This document shows positions 11,040-22,850 of a DNA stretch of 64,000 bases, one piece after another. Source of the DNA: Capra hircus. Its lineage: Eukaryota > Chordata > Mammalia > Artiodactyla > Bovidae. Location of the stretch: NCBI RefSeq assembly GCF_001704415.2, contig NC_030808.1, forward strand, positions 132,013,089 to 132,077,088. Direction: 5' to 3'. The notes under the pieces were generated by a model. That model was not told the DNA's origin. It did not search any database and worked only from the letters and a program-made list of their open reading frames with translations. Position numbers and translations under genes: made by a program. Position 1 is the stretch's first letter. Each line of letters begins with the position of its first letter.

Positions 11040-11120
11040 AGGTGGTCTTGAGTAGAACATTTGATTTCTAGAGGCCTCAGTTGTCTTATCTCTGTGATGG
11101 GAATCCAGTTAAGATTCTTT
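11040..11120 (+). repeat. MIR core fragment, plus
   Basis: GGCCTCAGTTGTCTTATCTC resembles the sense MIR core CCTCAGTTTCCTCATCTG. Confidence 0.5.
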
Positions 11121-11340
11121 AAATAAATATTTATGAGTGCCTACTCCATGACTAGCAGTGAGTATACGAAGTTATTTAATACATAGACTTTGCTTTTAAA
11201 CAGCTTCTGTTCTATTGAGAGAGATTTAAAAACCAAACCCCCTAAAGCAACAAACCAAGGTAATAAGGATAATACATGGAAGTTGTGAGAGCATTAGGTT
11301 CAGGATACTTTGGAAGCATAAAGTACAGAGGTAAGAGGAC
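11121..11340 (-). repeat. L2 LINE 3' fragment, minus
   Basis: AAATAAATATTTATGAGTGC and the following text through CTTTTAAACAGCTTCTG match the inverted L2 3' end. Confidence 0.55.
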
Positions 11341-12049
11341 GTGCCCCTCTCCTTGTCACCACCACCCCCCTCCCCGCCCCGGCCCAAAGTAGATCATTTT
11401 TAATGTATCAGGAAGAGTTAGAAGAGTTTTTCAGGGTAGTTCCTTGACTTTGGTAGTTAAGTATCACCTGTACCGTTTTTAGCCTCTGGCAAGATTTGTC
11501 TTCATAATTGTTGAGTTGGTCTAAAGGTTCAGGTAGAGAGGTTTGAGACACCACTGCTTGTTTCCTTGTCTTAGAGAGGCAAAAAAAAGTGCTTTATACA
11601 TAGTCAAGCATGAATATGACCTGATTGCCTCTTTTGAGGTAACTGATTCCCTCAAGCTATCCTGAAGTTATCTTCCCTGAAGTTATCTTCCCTGAAGTTA
11701 TCCTGAAGCTCTGCCAATTCTGTTATATTAGGTTATTATTATTTTTTTCCTATCTCATTTAGAGTACTGAGAGGTAGGCTTTCTCTGTTCTCTAGTAGAT
11801 ACTAGACGGTACAAAGTAGTATATGTGCAGAAATTCTTATGACAGAATGCAAGATACAGAAGCTAAAGAATGTCTTAAGCTATGTTCTGCTTAGTTGTTA
11901 AAGCCTAAATTAATTTTCAGGAAGAAAATGCCCTAGTGTATGCTTTGTACTGTGGGGATAGTTAAAGAGTTTGTGCGTTCACAGATGAAGGGAGCACTGT
12001 CACATAATGAAGGGCTAAGAAAGCCATTGTCTGTTGTCCAGGAGATATC
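11341..12049. other. Unclassified non-coding DNA
   Basis: No gene recognised. It contains a small tandem repeat at 11661-11709, listed separately, and a C-rich patch near 11362-11387. Confidence 0.4.
11661..11709. repeat. 15-bp tandem repeat, about three copies
   Basis: The unit CCTGAAGTTATCTTC occurs at 11661 and 11676, with a third partial copy from 11691 that degrades into CCTGAAGCT. Confidence 0.85.
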
Positions 12050-12190
12050 CTGGCCTGAGTTACATTCCTGGTGTCAAATTCTAATTCATCTCCTTCCTAG
12101 GTATGTAAACACGGGCAGATTCTTTAACCTCTCTAAACCTCAGTTTTCTCACCTGTGTAATGTCACTAATGCCTCATGGATTAATGTATC
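12050..12190 (+). repeat. MIR SINE, plus
   Basis: CTTTAACCTCTCTAAACCTC followed by AGTTTTCTCACCTGTGTAAT is the sense MIR core. Confidence 0.65.
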
Positions 12191-12834
12191 AGTTAGAAAG
12201 TTAACTTTTAACTGTTAGAGTCTGCTGTTTTGTATATAAATACATTAGTGTTAAATTTAAAAGGTGAATAAAGTTACAATCTGGATAAATCATAAGATTA
12301 CTTTCCAGAAGCAAGGATTATTAATTAATTGGTTCTTACCAGCGCATAGAGCTAGCTGATTCTTCTTAGCATGTTAAAGCTGGTTCAACAATAAGCTCTA
12401 TTAATGAGAGTGGTCAGAGGGTGAGGTTCTCAGGTTAATAGAGAGATGAGGGTTATAGCCAGAGTTTTGTGCTTATTGTTAAATATATTTTAAAAAATCA
12501 GACTCTCTTCTTTGCTCTAGAAAGTAGAACATCTTGGAAATCCATTGTGATGCTTCTTTAGTAATTGAGAAGATTCGATGGCTGTATCAAGATTTTTATT
12601 TATAAAAAAATAAAAATAGCTTTGCATGTATAATTTCGCAAAGAGACTGGGAATGAATCTTTACCAAAAGCAAAACATAATTTTGAAAGTTACTTCTTTA
12701 AGTTCTTAAAGTAAGATGGTCAGATGACTGCTTTTCCTGTCATAAAAATGGGGTACAGGAAGCAAAACCTGGGTTAATCTGAGCTTTTAAAAAAGTTTTG
12801 GATATTTAATAATTTATAAATGTGAAGAGAATGT
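12191..12834. other. Unclassified non-coding DNA
   Basis: AT-rich, no gene or clear repeat seen. Confidence 0.4.
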
Positions 12835-12975
12835 GGTATAAGAGAGAAAAACGAGTGTAGAGCTAGAGACTTGAATTTTAGTTGTACCTTTACCACTAAA
12901 GAGCTGTGTGTTTTTGAATCACTACTTCTCTGAACCTCGGTTTCTTCATTGTAAAATTTGTGACTTGTTTCTAAG
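12835..12975 (+). repeat. MIR SINE, plus
   Basis: AGAGCTGTGTGTTTTTGAAT then CTCTGAACCTCGGTTTCTTC is sense MIR from the B-box flank through the core. Confidence 0.65.
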
Positions 12976-13919
12976 ATTCTGTAAATTTTTTAGTCTCTTG
13001 AGGAAATCAACTTTGAATCAGGTAATGCAAAGTTTTTAATTTTAAAGACTTTAGTTAAGTCTGAGTGTGTTATCAGCAGGCTCCTTTGTCTCATCTTCTA
13101 ATAGGTTATTAGAATAATTCATGCTTTCCTCTAGCTGATTCATGTACAGACCAAATACGTTAATATTTAGGTAGTACTTAACAGTTTTTGGTTTTAGCTA
13201 TGGTTGTTTACTTCTTTATTTGGTGTAAAAAGAGATTAGCAACTGTCTTCATGTAATTTTAGTCATTTTGAGTTATTCAGACATTTATTGAACACCTGTA
13301 GTGTGCCTTACACTTTGGTTATAAAGACATAAAAGCACAGTTCTTGTCTTCCTGATGTGCAGAGAATTCAAGACTCAGAACTTAGGTGTGATAACCCACA
13401 GAAATCCTTTTCCAATAGCCTTATTGGTCCTTACTCCCACTATTTCTCCCTTTCTCAAATCCAGGATTGGTCAAAGTGCTATTCCTTTGTCTTTTAGTGG
13501 TATGCTGTGCCAGGGTGGCATGGTTGGCTATGGAATTGGTGATGCTCTGCATAAAGGTGCTCCAGCCAAGGGGTTTGGTCAGGGCTGAAATCCAGATTTC
13601 ACTCTTCTTGACCAACTATCCATTTGCTTTTTTCATGATTTTCTAATCACCTCCCCAGAGGCCCTTTCCCCCAATTCTTAGAAAAGAACTTGCATATGGT
13701 AGCCGCTATCTATCCTGTGCATAAGTGTACCATTAAGAACTTTCCATAGTGTTTTTTTGGCGGGTAAGTTTTATAGTAGGTAATACATGCCTTGAAGTGG
13801 TTTGTTGAAGGAGCACGTGCTTCCTGAACACAAATTCTTATGTAAGGTTTGAAAGAAGAGTAGAAGTAACCAGGCAAGAGTGGGATGATGGAGATGGAAT
13901 GGCTTTCCAGGTAAATATA
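12976..13919. other. Unclassified non-coding DNA
   Basis: Around 13265-13350 an ACATTTATTGAACACCTG phrase suggests an inverted L2 3' end. A glycine-rich open frame closes at 13588, with no recognised domain. No gene is called. Confidence 0.4.
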
Positions 13920-14215
13920 GAGGGATAATGTAGTGATCTGGTCTAGGACCACAGCTTCGGAGCCTGTGCTCTAGAGCCCTCAAGCCAAAACTGCTGAGCC
14001 CATGTGCTGCAGCTCCTGAAGCCTGTGCCCCTAGAGCCTGCGCTCGCCAGTGAGAGAATCCACTGCAGTGAGCAGCCTGTGCACTGCAGTGCGCACAGCC
14101 CCCAGGAGCTGCAACTAGCGGAATATTGCCCGCAGGGATGAAGACCCAGTACAACCAGAAGATTAAAAGTAAATAGAAGAAGTTTAAAGAAATAGAAAAT
14201 AAACTGAAGAATGGT
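13920..14215 (+). mobile_element. CHR-type tRNA-derived SINE, plus
   Basis: Repeated GAGCCTGTGC phrases, GCAGTGAGCAGCCTGTGC and the end GATGAAGACCCAGTACAACC followed by an A-rich tail match the cetartiodactyl CHR SINE family. It supports an even-toed ungulate source. Confidence 0.7.
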
Positions 14216-14319
14216 TGGTATCTGCCCCAGACCAACTGACACCCAGTCTCTGACTTTCTGACGCACAGAGCGCTCTGAAGTGCACACCTGATAGAGCTTG
14301 GTACTGATTATAATAGAAT

Positions 14320-14490
14320 ATGTGTTTACTGAGAATGTGTCAAATACTTTGTCCAGTAGCATGATGATAAATAACATCACAGTCTTACATGGGTATTACA
14401 TTTCACAGATGAGGTAGAGAAGTTAAGTACTTTTCCCTAGCTAGGAAGTGGTAGGTTTGAGTCCAAGTTTTTATAACTCTATAATAAAGT
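14320..14490 (-). repeat. MIR SINE, minus
   Basis: TTTCACAGATGAGGTAGAGA then CTAGCTAGGAAGTGGTAGG is the inverted MIR core. Confidence 0.7.
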
Positions 14491-15305
14491 CTTAAGCAAT
14501 AAACTCTATAATAAATCTCTTAAGCAATTTTTTTAAAACCTGGGATTCATAAACTTAGAGGGGAAAATAATCATATTTTCATTTTTCCTAATCTCTAAGA
14601 GAGATTTCGCATTTTCTTTAATTTTGAATGTAGGTAACAAATCACAGTTGTGTGAGCAATACTGTAGCTTTCTTACAAATAGAAATCAGAAATATTTTCA
14701 TATTAAATTACAGATGTTGGAGATATCTCAAAATATCTTTGATCCTAAGCAGTGCTTTAAAATTGGGCTGTTAAATCCACCTCTAGATGTGTCATTTATT
14801 GTGTTAAAGAAGCACATACAATACTGTATCACAAATTTGTTTTCTTAATATGTTGATAATTATATTTGAATATAATTAATAATGAATTCCTTTTCTAGAT
14901 AATAGTTTTTGCTGAGAGAGTTTAGTAGAGTAAGGTGGACAGAAAATAAAAGAATCATTTTTGTTATCTTGTAGAATTGAGATCCTTATAAAAGACAGTT
15001 TCTCTTTCCTTCACCACTTTTCTTTTCTTTGACTGTTAAATAGGACCAAAACCCAAGTTCTTATTGTCAAAGTTATTAAAAGACTACTTGGGTTTGAAGT
15101 GCCTTTTTTAAAGCACTTTCTGAAAAATTAGAAGAGATATATGCATTATCTCATCAGGCATTCTAACTATCTGGTCATCTGATACAATGCTATTTAACAG
15201 AACTTTCTGCATTCATGGAAATGTTTTGTTTCTGTGCTATCTAGTATGGCATCTATTAACCATAATAACGCAAAGAATCAAAATAACGATAACAGCAATA
15301 TAATA
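14491..15305. other. Unclassified non-coding DNA
   Basis: AT-rich. The frame at 14624-14848 has no recognised domain. No gene called. Confidence 0.4.
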
Positions 15306-15510
15306 ACATTAATAGCAGTACTACCTAAGCATTTTACATATATTAACTTATGAGATCCATACAACAACCCCATGAGGTGGACAGTCTTTTAAGTTTCAGT
15401 TTACAGATAAACTGAAACCTGGAGAAGTTAAGTGATTTTCCAGAGTTCACATAGCTAGTAATTAGCAGAACTGGGGATTCAGACCCTGGTAGTCTGGCTT
15501 CCTTTATGTT
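15306..15510 (-). repeat. MIR SINE, nearly full length, minus
   Basis: Runs from a CATTTTACATATATTAAC block through CAACAACCCCATGAGGTGG and CACATAGCTAGTAATTAGCA to CCCTGGTAGTCTGGCTTCC, which is the inverted MIR consensus in order. Confidence 0.8.
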
Positions 15511-15582
15511 CCCTTTTTAATATGTTCCTTTAATCACTTTCCTCAGATTCCGAATCCCCACCCCCATCCCCGCCACCCTCAT

Positions 15583-15608
15583 GCTTCTGACAGGATGCTG
15601 TCAGAAGC
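15583..15608. repeat. Perfect 11-bp inverted repeat (hairpin)
   Basis: GCTTCTGACAG at 15583-15593 and its exact reverse complement at 15598-15608 enclose the four-base loop GATG. A C-rich tract precedes it. No T-run follows, so it is not a bacterial-type terminator. Confidence 0.9.
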
Positions 15609-16419
15609 AATATTTTAAAAAGGAATTTAAGATCACTCATTTTGCTCTAATTATCAGCTAAAAGTTGTGCAGAGCTTACTGGTTTATTTCCTGTAAGTAA
15701 ATTTGTCTTAGATGTATTAGGTGTTTTTAGTAACCAACACTGATATTGTTAAACAGTAATTTATATTTTTCCTAAGTTTAATTTAAAGGTGGGTTCAGAA
15801 ACTGAATATTCATGTGGTTATTTTGTTCACTGAAACTAACTGAAATATAATTCTGAAGCCATTTTGCAATGAGTTGGCTTTGGTTAATAGGTACTTGGCT
15901 TTCCTTAGTCAATATACACATGTGACTAACTAACCTATGTTACATCTAGTATGATATGTTGGGTTCCTGGAGGCCCAGAAGGGGAGAGGTATATCTGAGG
16001 TACAGAATTCCATTCCTGCTCTATTCTGGGTGAGCTGGTGGTAGAGTGATATTAAAAGGGGCAAGAAAACTGTCATTTTTCAGTTATCTGTATAGGCATT
16101 GTGCTTGAGGCTTTACATATAAAGTCATCATTTATTAACTATAGGCTGTTTTTCACACCCTTGCAGTGCTTTAGATTCATTACATATGTCATTTAATCTG
16201 CACCCAGTGCCTCAGAGAACATCATGACGACAAGGATACTTTTGGATGAGGGCTTTGTTAGTCTCTTCCTCTTCTCTCAGCTTTCCCCTCTCCACTTCAA
16301 GGGAATGATCATAAATATAGGTGGGGAATCAGAGGGGAGTGGGGCTGAGGTTACTGATACCAACTGATCTAGTACTTAAGGTTCTCCAGCTGGTAACTTC
16401 ATTCATTTCATTTTGCCTA
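15609..16419. other. Unclassified non-coding DNA with possible old MIR
   Basis: A stretch near 16130-16230 (TCATTACATATGTCATTTAA) could be decayed inverted MIR. Otherwise nothing recognised. Confidence 0.4.
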
Positions 16420-17400
16420 GATGTTGGAAATAAGGCAGACAAGGTATTTGTCTTCATGTGGGAGACAGTCAATAATCAGGTAAACAAAATAACCATACAC
16501 TGTGTTAAAAGCTGTGAAGGGAATGATTGAGGTACTGTGATTGGTAATAATGAGATACATACAGTCAGGAAAGGCATCTTTGAGGATATTAAATTTAAGC
16601 TGAGCTTGCACAAAACCTGACGAGACTGGTCCAGGCACAAGGAAGAGCCGGTGCAAAATCTCTGTAGCAGAAATGGCTGTTGTATTTTAGGAACTGAGAG
16701 GTGATAATGGAGGGAGCGTGCACAATACCCGAACAATGTAGTGCCTTCACCTGAGGCTAGAGGCTAGGCCAGAGTCCGGCTTACGTACGATATGTTTGGG
16801 TTAGCAGGAACTGTAAGGAGTGCAGATTTTACGATATGTAAAATGACAAACCATTGAGTTTTAAGCAGGGACGCATTTAAACAACATCCCTCCCTCTAGT
16901 TCAGTGATTCTCAAATATGGGTTATAGCTTGCTTTACAGGGGACATTTGGCAATTTGCAGACATTTTTGATTGTCATGACTGGGGGGTGATGATGTATGC
17001 TACTGGCATTAGTGGGTAGAGACCAGGGATGCTGCTAAATAAACATTCTTCAGTAAGCCCCCTCCAGCAAGCGATTGTTGGCCCAAAATGTTATAGTGCC
17101 ACAGTTGGGAACTTCTACTCTAGCTGCTCTGTGAATATTGGATTGTGCTGAGGGTTGGAATGGAAGAAGGAAAAGTTAGGTTGATGCAATGTCCAGGTGA
17201 TGGTACCTGCACCATGGTTTCAGGAAACGTAATAATGAGAAATGTAATTGTTTTTATGTTTTGGAAATAATGAGTCAAGAATGATCTCCAGGTTTCTGAC
17301 TTTAGTAACTGAGTGAATGGTGGTGCCATCCTGGCACCACCTTGGGAAAGACCGAGAATGAGGAGTTCTAATTTTTTAAATCTTATTCATGGAACCTGAA
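16420..17400 (-). mobile_element. L2 LINE, minus, split by MER20
   Basis: Inverted L2 ORF2 and 3' text before and after the insertion: GGAGACAGTCAATAATCAGG and CATTGAGTTTTAAGCAGGG on the left, CTCCAGGTTTCTGACTTTAG and GAATGGTGGTGCCATCC on the right. The two halves are in consensus order, so the L2 predates the MER20 inside it. Confidence 0.75.
16902..17117 (+). mobile_element. MER20 DNA transposon (hAT-Charlie type)
   Basis: 216 bp, near the family's full length of about 220 bp. It begins CAGTGATTCTCAA and ends TTGGGAACTTCTA, an imperfect terminal inverted repeat. Diagnostic interior text includes GGGGACATTTGGCAAT and AGACCAGGGATGCTGCTAAA. The flanking 8-bp duplications CTCTAGTT (16894-16901) and CTCTAGCT (17118-17125) differ by one base and fit hAT integration. 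MER20 copies are known to have regulatory roles in placental mammals; activity here is not shown. Confidence 0.9.
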
Positions 17401-18118
17401 TTGCTATTAAAAGATGACACAGCACTATTTTATGGGCAGTAAGAAAAAAAATGCTGTATGCTTGTGCAGTCTATAATTGGTCATACCAGCCACTCATTGC
17501 TTGGAAACCTTTTATCTCTTTCCAGAGATTTGACAACTACTTCTTCCTTCATTTCTGTTGCTTGGCGTGTGATAGGCTGTTCTTTAGCATGTATCTCAGT
17601 AGCAAAACATAATACTCAGTAGCATAACATAATGGCTGTTCTTATATCCCATAAGTAGCTTTGTTGCTTTGCAAGAAAACATGAAATTGGGATTGTTATC
17701 AGCAATAATGAAATTTTATTTGCTAATCTCATTTTTTGTAACTTTATGCATGGTAAGTTTTCAATATTAAATTGCAGAGTAATGTTTTAAGACATTTAGC
17801 AGGTAGTTAAACTCAACATGCATGAAACTGACAGTGCAGACAATTCAGTTGATGACAAGGTCAGTCAACAAATATGCTTGAGTTCATGGGTGAACAGTGG
17901 CAGCTGTGTTTAATTACTGTCTGTTCAGCACATTTATAAAATGCCTTTAATTGTCAGATACATCTTTATCTCAGAAATGTTAAAATAGGGGGAAAATGTG
18001 AAATACAGTAGGTAGTCAGAAACATACCTACCAGTCAATTTAACATATGATATGTTGAAATGGATTAATAGCACTACTGATAGTACTTGTGTTAATAATA
18101 TAAATGGTTTCTATGTAT
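17401..18118. other. Unclassified non-coding DNA
   Basis: No gene recognised. A short imperfect direct duplication (CTCAGTAGCA..ACATAAT) lies at about 17594-17632. Confidence 0.4.
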
Positions 18119-18132
18119 GGAAACTCACTTTT

Positions 18133-20045
18133 AAAATATAAATTTATTTATTTTAATTGGAGGCTAATTACTTTACAATATTGTATTGGTTTTGCCATAC
18201 CTCAACATGAATCCGCCACGGGTGTACACGTGTTCCCCATCCGAACCACCTTCCTACCTCCCTCCCCATACCATCCCTCTGGGTCATCCTAGTGCACCAG
18301 CCCTGAGCATCCTGTATCATACATCGAACCTGGACTGGCGATTCGTTTCATATATGATATTATACATGTTTCAATGCCATTCTCCCAAATCATCCCACCC
18401 TCTCCCTCTCCCACAGAGTCCAAAAGACTGTTCTATACATCTGTGTCTCTTTTGCTATCTCTCATACAGGGTTATTGTTACCATCTTTCTAAATTCCATA
18501 TATACGCATTAGTGTACTGTATTGGTGTTTTTCTTTCTGGCTTACTTCACTCTGTATAATCGGCTCCAGTTTCATCTACCTCATTAGAACTGATTCAAAT
18601 GTATTCTTTTTAATGGCTGAGTAATGCTCCATTGTGTATATGTACCACAGCTTTCTTATCCATTCGTCTGCTAATGGACATCTAGGTTGCTTCCATGTCC
18701 TGGCAATTATAAACAGTGCTGCGATGAACATTGGGGTACACGTGTCTCTTTCAATTCTGGTTTCCTCGGTGTGTATGCCCAGCAGTGGGATTGCTGGGTC
18801 ATAAGGCAGTTCTATTTGTATTTTTTTAAGGAATCTCCACACTGTTCTCCCTAGTGGCTGTACTAGTTTGCATTTCCACCAACAGTGTAAGAGGGTTCCC
18901 TTTTTCTCCACACCCTCTTCAGCATTTATTGCTTGTAGACTTTTGGATACCAGCCATTCTGACTGGCATGAAATGGTACCTCATTGTGGTTTTGATTTGC
19001 ATTTCTCTGATAATGAGTGATGTTGAGCATCTTTTCATGTGTTTGTTAGCCATCTGTATGTCTTCTTTGGAGAAATGTCTGTCTAGTTCTTTGGCTCATT
19101 TTTTGATTGGGTCATTTATTTTTCTGGAATTGAGCTGCAGGAGTTGCTTGTATATTTTTGAGATTAATTCTTTGTCAGTTGTTTCATTTGCTGTTATTTT
19201 CTCCCATTCTGAAGGCTGTCTTTTCACCTTGCTTATAGTTTCCTTTGTTGTGCAGAAGCTTTGAATGTTAATTTGGTCCCATTTGTTTATTTTTGCTTTT
19301 ATTTCCAGTATCCTAGGAGGTGGGTCATAGAGGATTCTGCTGTGATGTATGTTGGAGAGTGTTTTGCCTATGTTCTCCTCTAGGAGTTTTATAGTTTCTG
19401 GTCTTACGTTTAGATCTTTAATCCATCTTGAGTTTAGTTTTGTGTATGGTGTTAGGAAGTGTTCTAGTTTCATTCTTTTACGAGTGGTTGACCAGTTTTC
19501 CCAGCGCCACTTGTTAAAGAGATTGTCTTTTCTCCATTGTATATTCTTGCCTCGTTTGTCAAAGATAAGGTGTCTGTAGGTGCGTGTATTTATCTCTGGG
19601 CTTTCTATTTTGTTCCATTGATCTATATTTCTGTCTTTGTGCCAGTACCATACTGTCTTGATGATTGTGGCTTTGTAGTAGAGCCTGAAGTCAGGCAGGT
19701 TGATTCCTCCAGTTCCATTCGTCTTTCTCAAGATTGCTTTGGGTATTCGAGGTTTTTTGTATTTCCATACAAATTGTGAAATTATTTGTTCTAGCTCTGT
19801 GAAAAATACCAGTGGTAGTTTGATAGGGATTGCATTGAATCTATAGATTGCTTTGGATAGTATACTCATTTTCACTATATTGATTCTTTTGATCCATGAA
19901 CATGGTATATTTCTTCCTCTATTAGTGTCCTCTTTGATTTCTGTCATCAGTGTTTTATAGTTTTCTATATGTAGGTCTTTAGTTTCTTTAGGTAGATATA
20001 TTCCCAAGTGTTTTACTCTTTTCATTGCAGTGGCAAATGGAATTG
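18133..20045 (-). mobile_element. Bovid L1 LINE, 5'-truncated, minus
   Basis: The inverted L1 3' UTR lies on the left (AACATGAATCCGCCACGG and the GGACTGGCGATTCGTTTC block) and ORF2 on the right. Flanking copies of GGAAACTCACTTTT at 18119-18132 and 20046-20059 are a 14-bp perfect target duplication. The element is 1.9 kb of a roughly 6-8 kb family, so most of it is missing. It is the least decayed L1 in the window and therefore probably the youngest. Confidence 0.95.
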
Positions 20046-20055
20046 GGAAACTCAC
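18576..20055 (-). pseudogene. L1 ORF2 C-terminal remnant
   Basis: Minus-strand frames at 19096-20055 (319 aa; its first codons lie in the flanking duplication) and 18576-18911 (111 aa) together cover the part of ORF2p downstream of the catalytic palm. This includes the HLGIYLPKETKDL region after the palm, the CTTKETISKVKRQPSEWEK block and the cysteine-rich tail (GTLLHCWWKC). The first frame ends after NDPIKK at a TGA in place of a conserved tryptophan. Further breaks occur before the second frame. The endonuclease and catalytic RT box are absent, so the product cannot retrotranspose. Confidence 0.9.
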
Positions 20056-20059
20056 TTTT

Positions 20060-20799
20060 TAAAGATCACTGGCAGGTGAAAACTTGGATTTGCAATGAGC
20101 TGGTCAAACAGTGGTAGAATTTGTTGAAAGAATGGGTACAGAGGGTGACAAGTAAGAAATCACTCTAAGGCAGTATTGTAGAAGCTAAAGGATGAAATTA
20201 AAGCAATGAAATTCCATGTGTATGTGATTTTTGAGGCTGTGTGCCTATACTAGCAGCACAGTTTTACAGAGTTGATGTATAGACAAATACATTTTAATTT
20301 TGGTTAGTTAGAAAACCTAGCTGGCTCCCCCCCCACACACACATATTGCATTATAATTTCTATTAATAGTTTAATTTACATAGCTTTGGAAAGCAGTTTG
20401 CTAGTAGTTTTGGTGCATTATATTAAAAGGTAGAACAGATACTGAATGTTTATTAACCAAAACAAAGTTCCTTTGTATATAAATGGTGTGTGCATATGTG
20501 TGTATGTTAGTAATGTTTCTTTGACATACAAAACACAAATCTCTTACTGCTATCATTCTTCAGTGTGAATGCAGCTGTGGTTCTTTAGTCCAAACTGTAC
20601 CACAGCCAGGCCAGTCAGAAACATCAGGTACTCCTGTGAGGTCTGATAGTGATATTATTCCACCCCACTGTAATAACCATATTGGTCAAGTCGCAAATAC
20701 CCTGCTATGACTTTATCTTACTTGTTTGGCACTTAAATATTGTTTGTATTGTGATAAACTGTAATAATTCACATACAGTTTTGTATACTATAAAGTGTC
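20060..20799. other. Unclassified non-coding DNA
   Basis: No gene recognised. A C-run merges into (CA)n at 20326-20343. Confidence 0.4.
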
Positions 20800-20920
20800 T
20801 TCCAGGGTAGGGACATGTTTTTTGCATGTGTGCCTTACAACAGTGGAGCAAGCACATTGCTGGGCAAAATAATAGACACTCAATAAATGCTGCTTAATTC
20901 AACTGTATTGAATAATTTAG
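20800..20920 (+). repeat. L2 LINE 3' end, plus
   Basis: GGGTAGGGACATGTTTTTTG, TGCTGGGCAAAATAATAGAC and CTCAATAAATGCTG are the sense L2 3' end in order. Confidence 0.7.
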
Positions 20921-22479
20921 ATTCATACTGTATACTAACCTTAATTGTTATACTTTAAATCTTTTTATTAGAGATTATTGCATTTAGCTTTAATGCTGAA
21001 AACATCATTCTTTGCTGAGATTAATTCCTTTATTATGCTATTTGTTCCTAAATCTTTTCAGCCACCTTTTTCCTGTCTACTTATACTTCATTCATTCATT
21101 GCATATTGTTACTGACCAGTTTCACTTTTAAGGTCAAGCTGAACAGAGCTTGGAAATGGGAAATAATTCTTTTGTCATGTGACTTTACTTTAAACAGATA
21201 CCCACACAATTAAAGAATGGTATATTGATGTATGCATTGCCCTGTTTGCTTACGTTAGATTTTTTGATAAAGATGGTACAGGTTCATTAATTGACCAAGA
21301 AATTTGGATGCTTCTTTAGTTAATTCAAAATATTATTGAAAAAAATTTATCTTTGGATTTACATAGAATGTTGAGGAAAATATAAATTTGTAATTATAAT
21401 ACTTCAGACATTTAACGTTTTCCATTTGTAATCTTTCTTAGTTCTCTTAAAAGAAATTTTTTAATAGTTAGGAGCATTTCATTTTCTAAGATAATGAGAA
21501 AAAAATGGCACTTTGTATAAAAGACCTGTTCATGAATCTCTGTATATGTTGAATTTTATTTTTTGAACACAGTCATTGACAGTTTCTTTACAGTCCAGAG
21601 CCTTAGTCCTTTGACACCTTTCTTGTCTCCCTCCTGCTTTAATTTTCTCATGTAGCTTAGAACCTCATTTAACTTTTGAAATATGTTGTGCTGCTTTCCT
21701 GCTTTGTCTCTTCATTGTATCTTTTCAGTCAGTACTCAGCCACAGATCTGTACTGATTTCTATGTACCTGGCTCCAACCTGCTGAGCACATCTGGAAAAA
21801 ACCATAACTTTGCTGACTGGAGCTACTAAATTATTCATGCTTACCAATCTTAATTGGATCATCACCATTACCCAGTAGTTCTTTTTTGCCTAGTTAGTTC
21901 TTTTTCACTTCTCATAGCAGTTATTAAAAAATTTTTACTCTCTTGTAACCCCCTTAACCACTTACCCTCTTTCTCAATAGATGATCATATCTATTCATTG
22001 ATAAACTTGGATTACTGTTTTATTTCCAGAATATGTTGAAATGAGGCCAGATAGAGATAACCCTGACATTTGCTATGCCCAACCCTTGGAGGCATACACC
22101 AAACTAAGATAGAAATTTTAGAACAAAATTTAAAATATTCATCTTTGTAATACTTTTGGTTGAGTATACTGTGGGCTGATTTTAGTATAAAATCACTTCA
22201 ATTATAATTACATTCTTGGAGTAGTTTTATGTTTTGAAATTTAAGATTAAAACCATTCTTCTGCATGGAGTTAAAAGTTCCAAATAAATATCTTGTGGCA
22301 CTTTTAAAAACTGCAGTATAACATGTTAATGACATAAATAACACTGCCCATAAGTGTGATGAATTTATACCATGTAACCACTTCGCAGATCAAAGATCTA
22401 AAACAATTCTAACACCCTGAAAGCTTCTCTTAGTTATTTCTTCTCTCCTCCCCCGAACTATTCCAACTTTTATAGCTAT
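20921..22479. other. Unclassified DNA with an EF-hand-like short frame
   Basis: Mostly AT-rich unique sequence. At 21194-21319 a 41-codon plus-strand frame contains the loop DKDGTGSLIDQE (21266-21301) and ends in TAG at 21317-21319. The frame opens just after a stop and coincides with an acceptor-like CAG at 21195-21197. No donor or further exon supports a gene, so it is reported as a finding only. Confidence 0.35.
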
Positions 22480-22790
22480 CATTTAATTGTACTTTGTCTG
22501 AGTTCTTTTGCTTTACATGATGTTTGTGAGATTCATCCATATTTTGGCATGTACCCACAGTTCTTTTTTTATTGCTGTATAGAATTCTTCTGTATGAATA
22601 TACCAAAATGTATACCTTTTTTTGTGTGTGTGTGTATGTGGGCATTTGGGTTGTTTTCAGTTTTTGGCTATTAAAATAAAGTTGCTATGAACAGTCTTGT
22701 ACAAGTTTCTTGGTGAACGTATGCTCTTAATTCTTTTTGGATACATATACCTTGAATGGAATTGCTGGATTAGTATACTTTTCAATGCCT
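22480..22790 (-). mobile_element. Old L1 3' UTR fragment, minus
   Basis: Inverted L1 text: GAGATTCATCCATATTTTGG, GAATTCTTCTGTATGAATAT and TGGAATTGCTGGATTAGT. A (GT)n run lies at 22624-22635. Confidence 0.7.
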
Positions 22791-22850
22791 CTTGGGCTTT
22801 ACAGGTAGCTCAGTCAATGCCTCTTTTGTAACGGAACCAAATCATTAACT

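Noticed and set aside
13355..13588. 77-aa frame with a glycine-rich end
   Set aside because: No recognised family, no flanking exon signals, and it sits in ordinary non-coding DNA.
21266..21301. Calling a calcium-binding protein gene from the EF-hand-like loop
   Set aside because: A single 12-residue loop in a 41-codon frame without supporting exons is not enough. It is kept as a finding.
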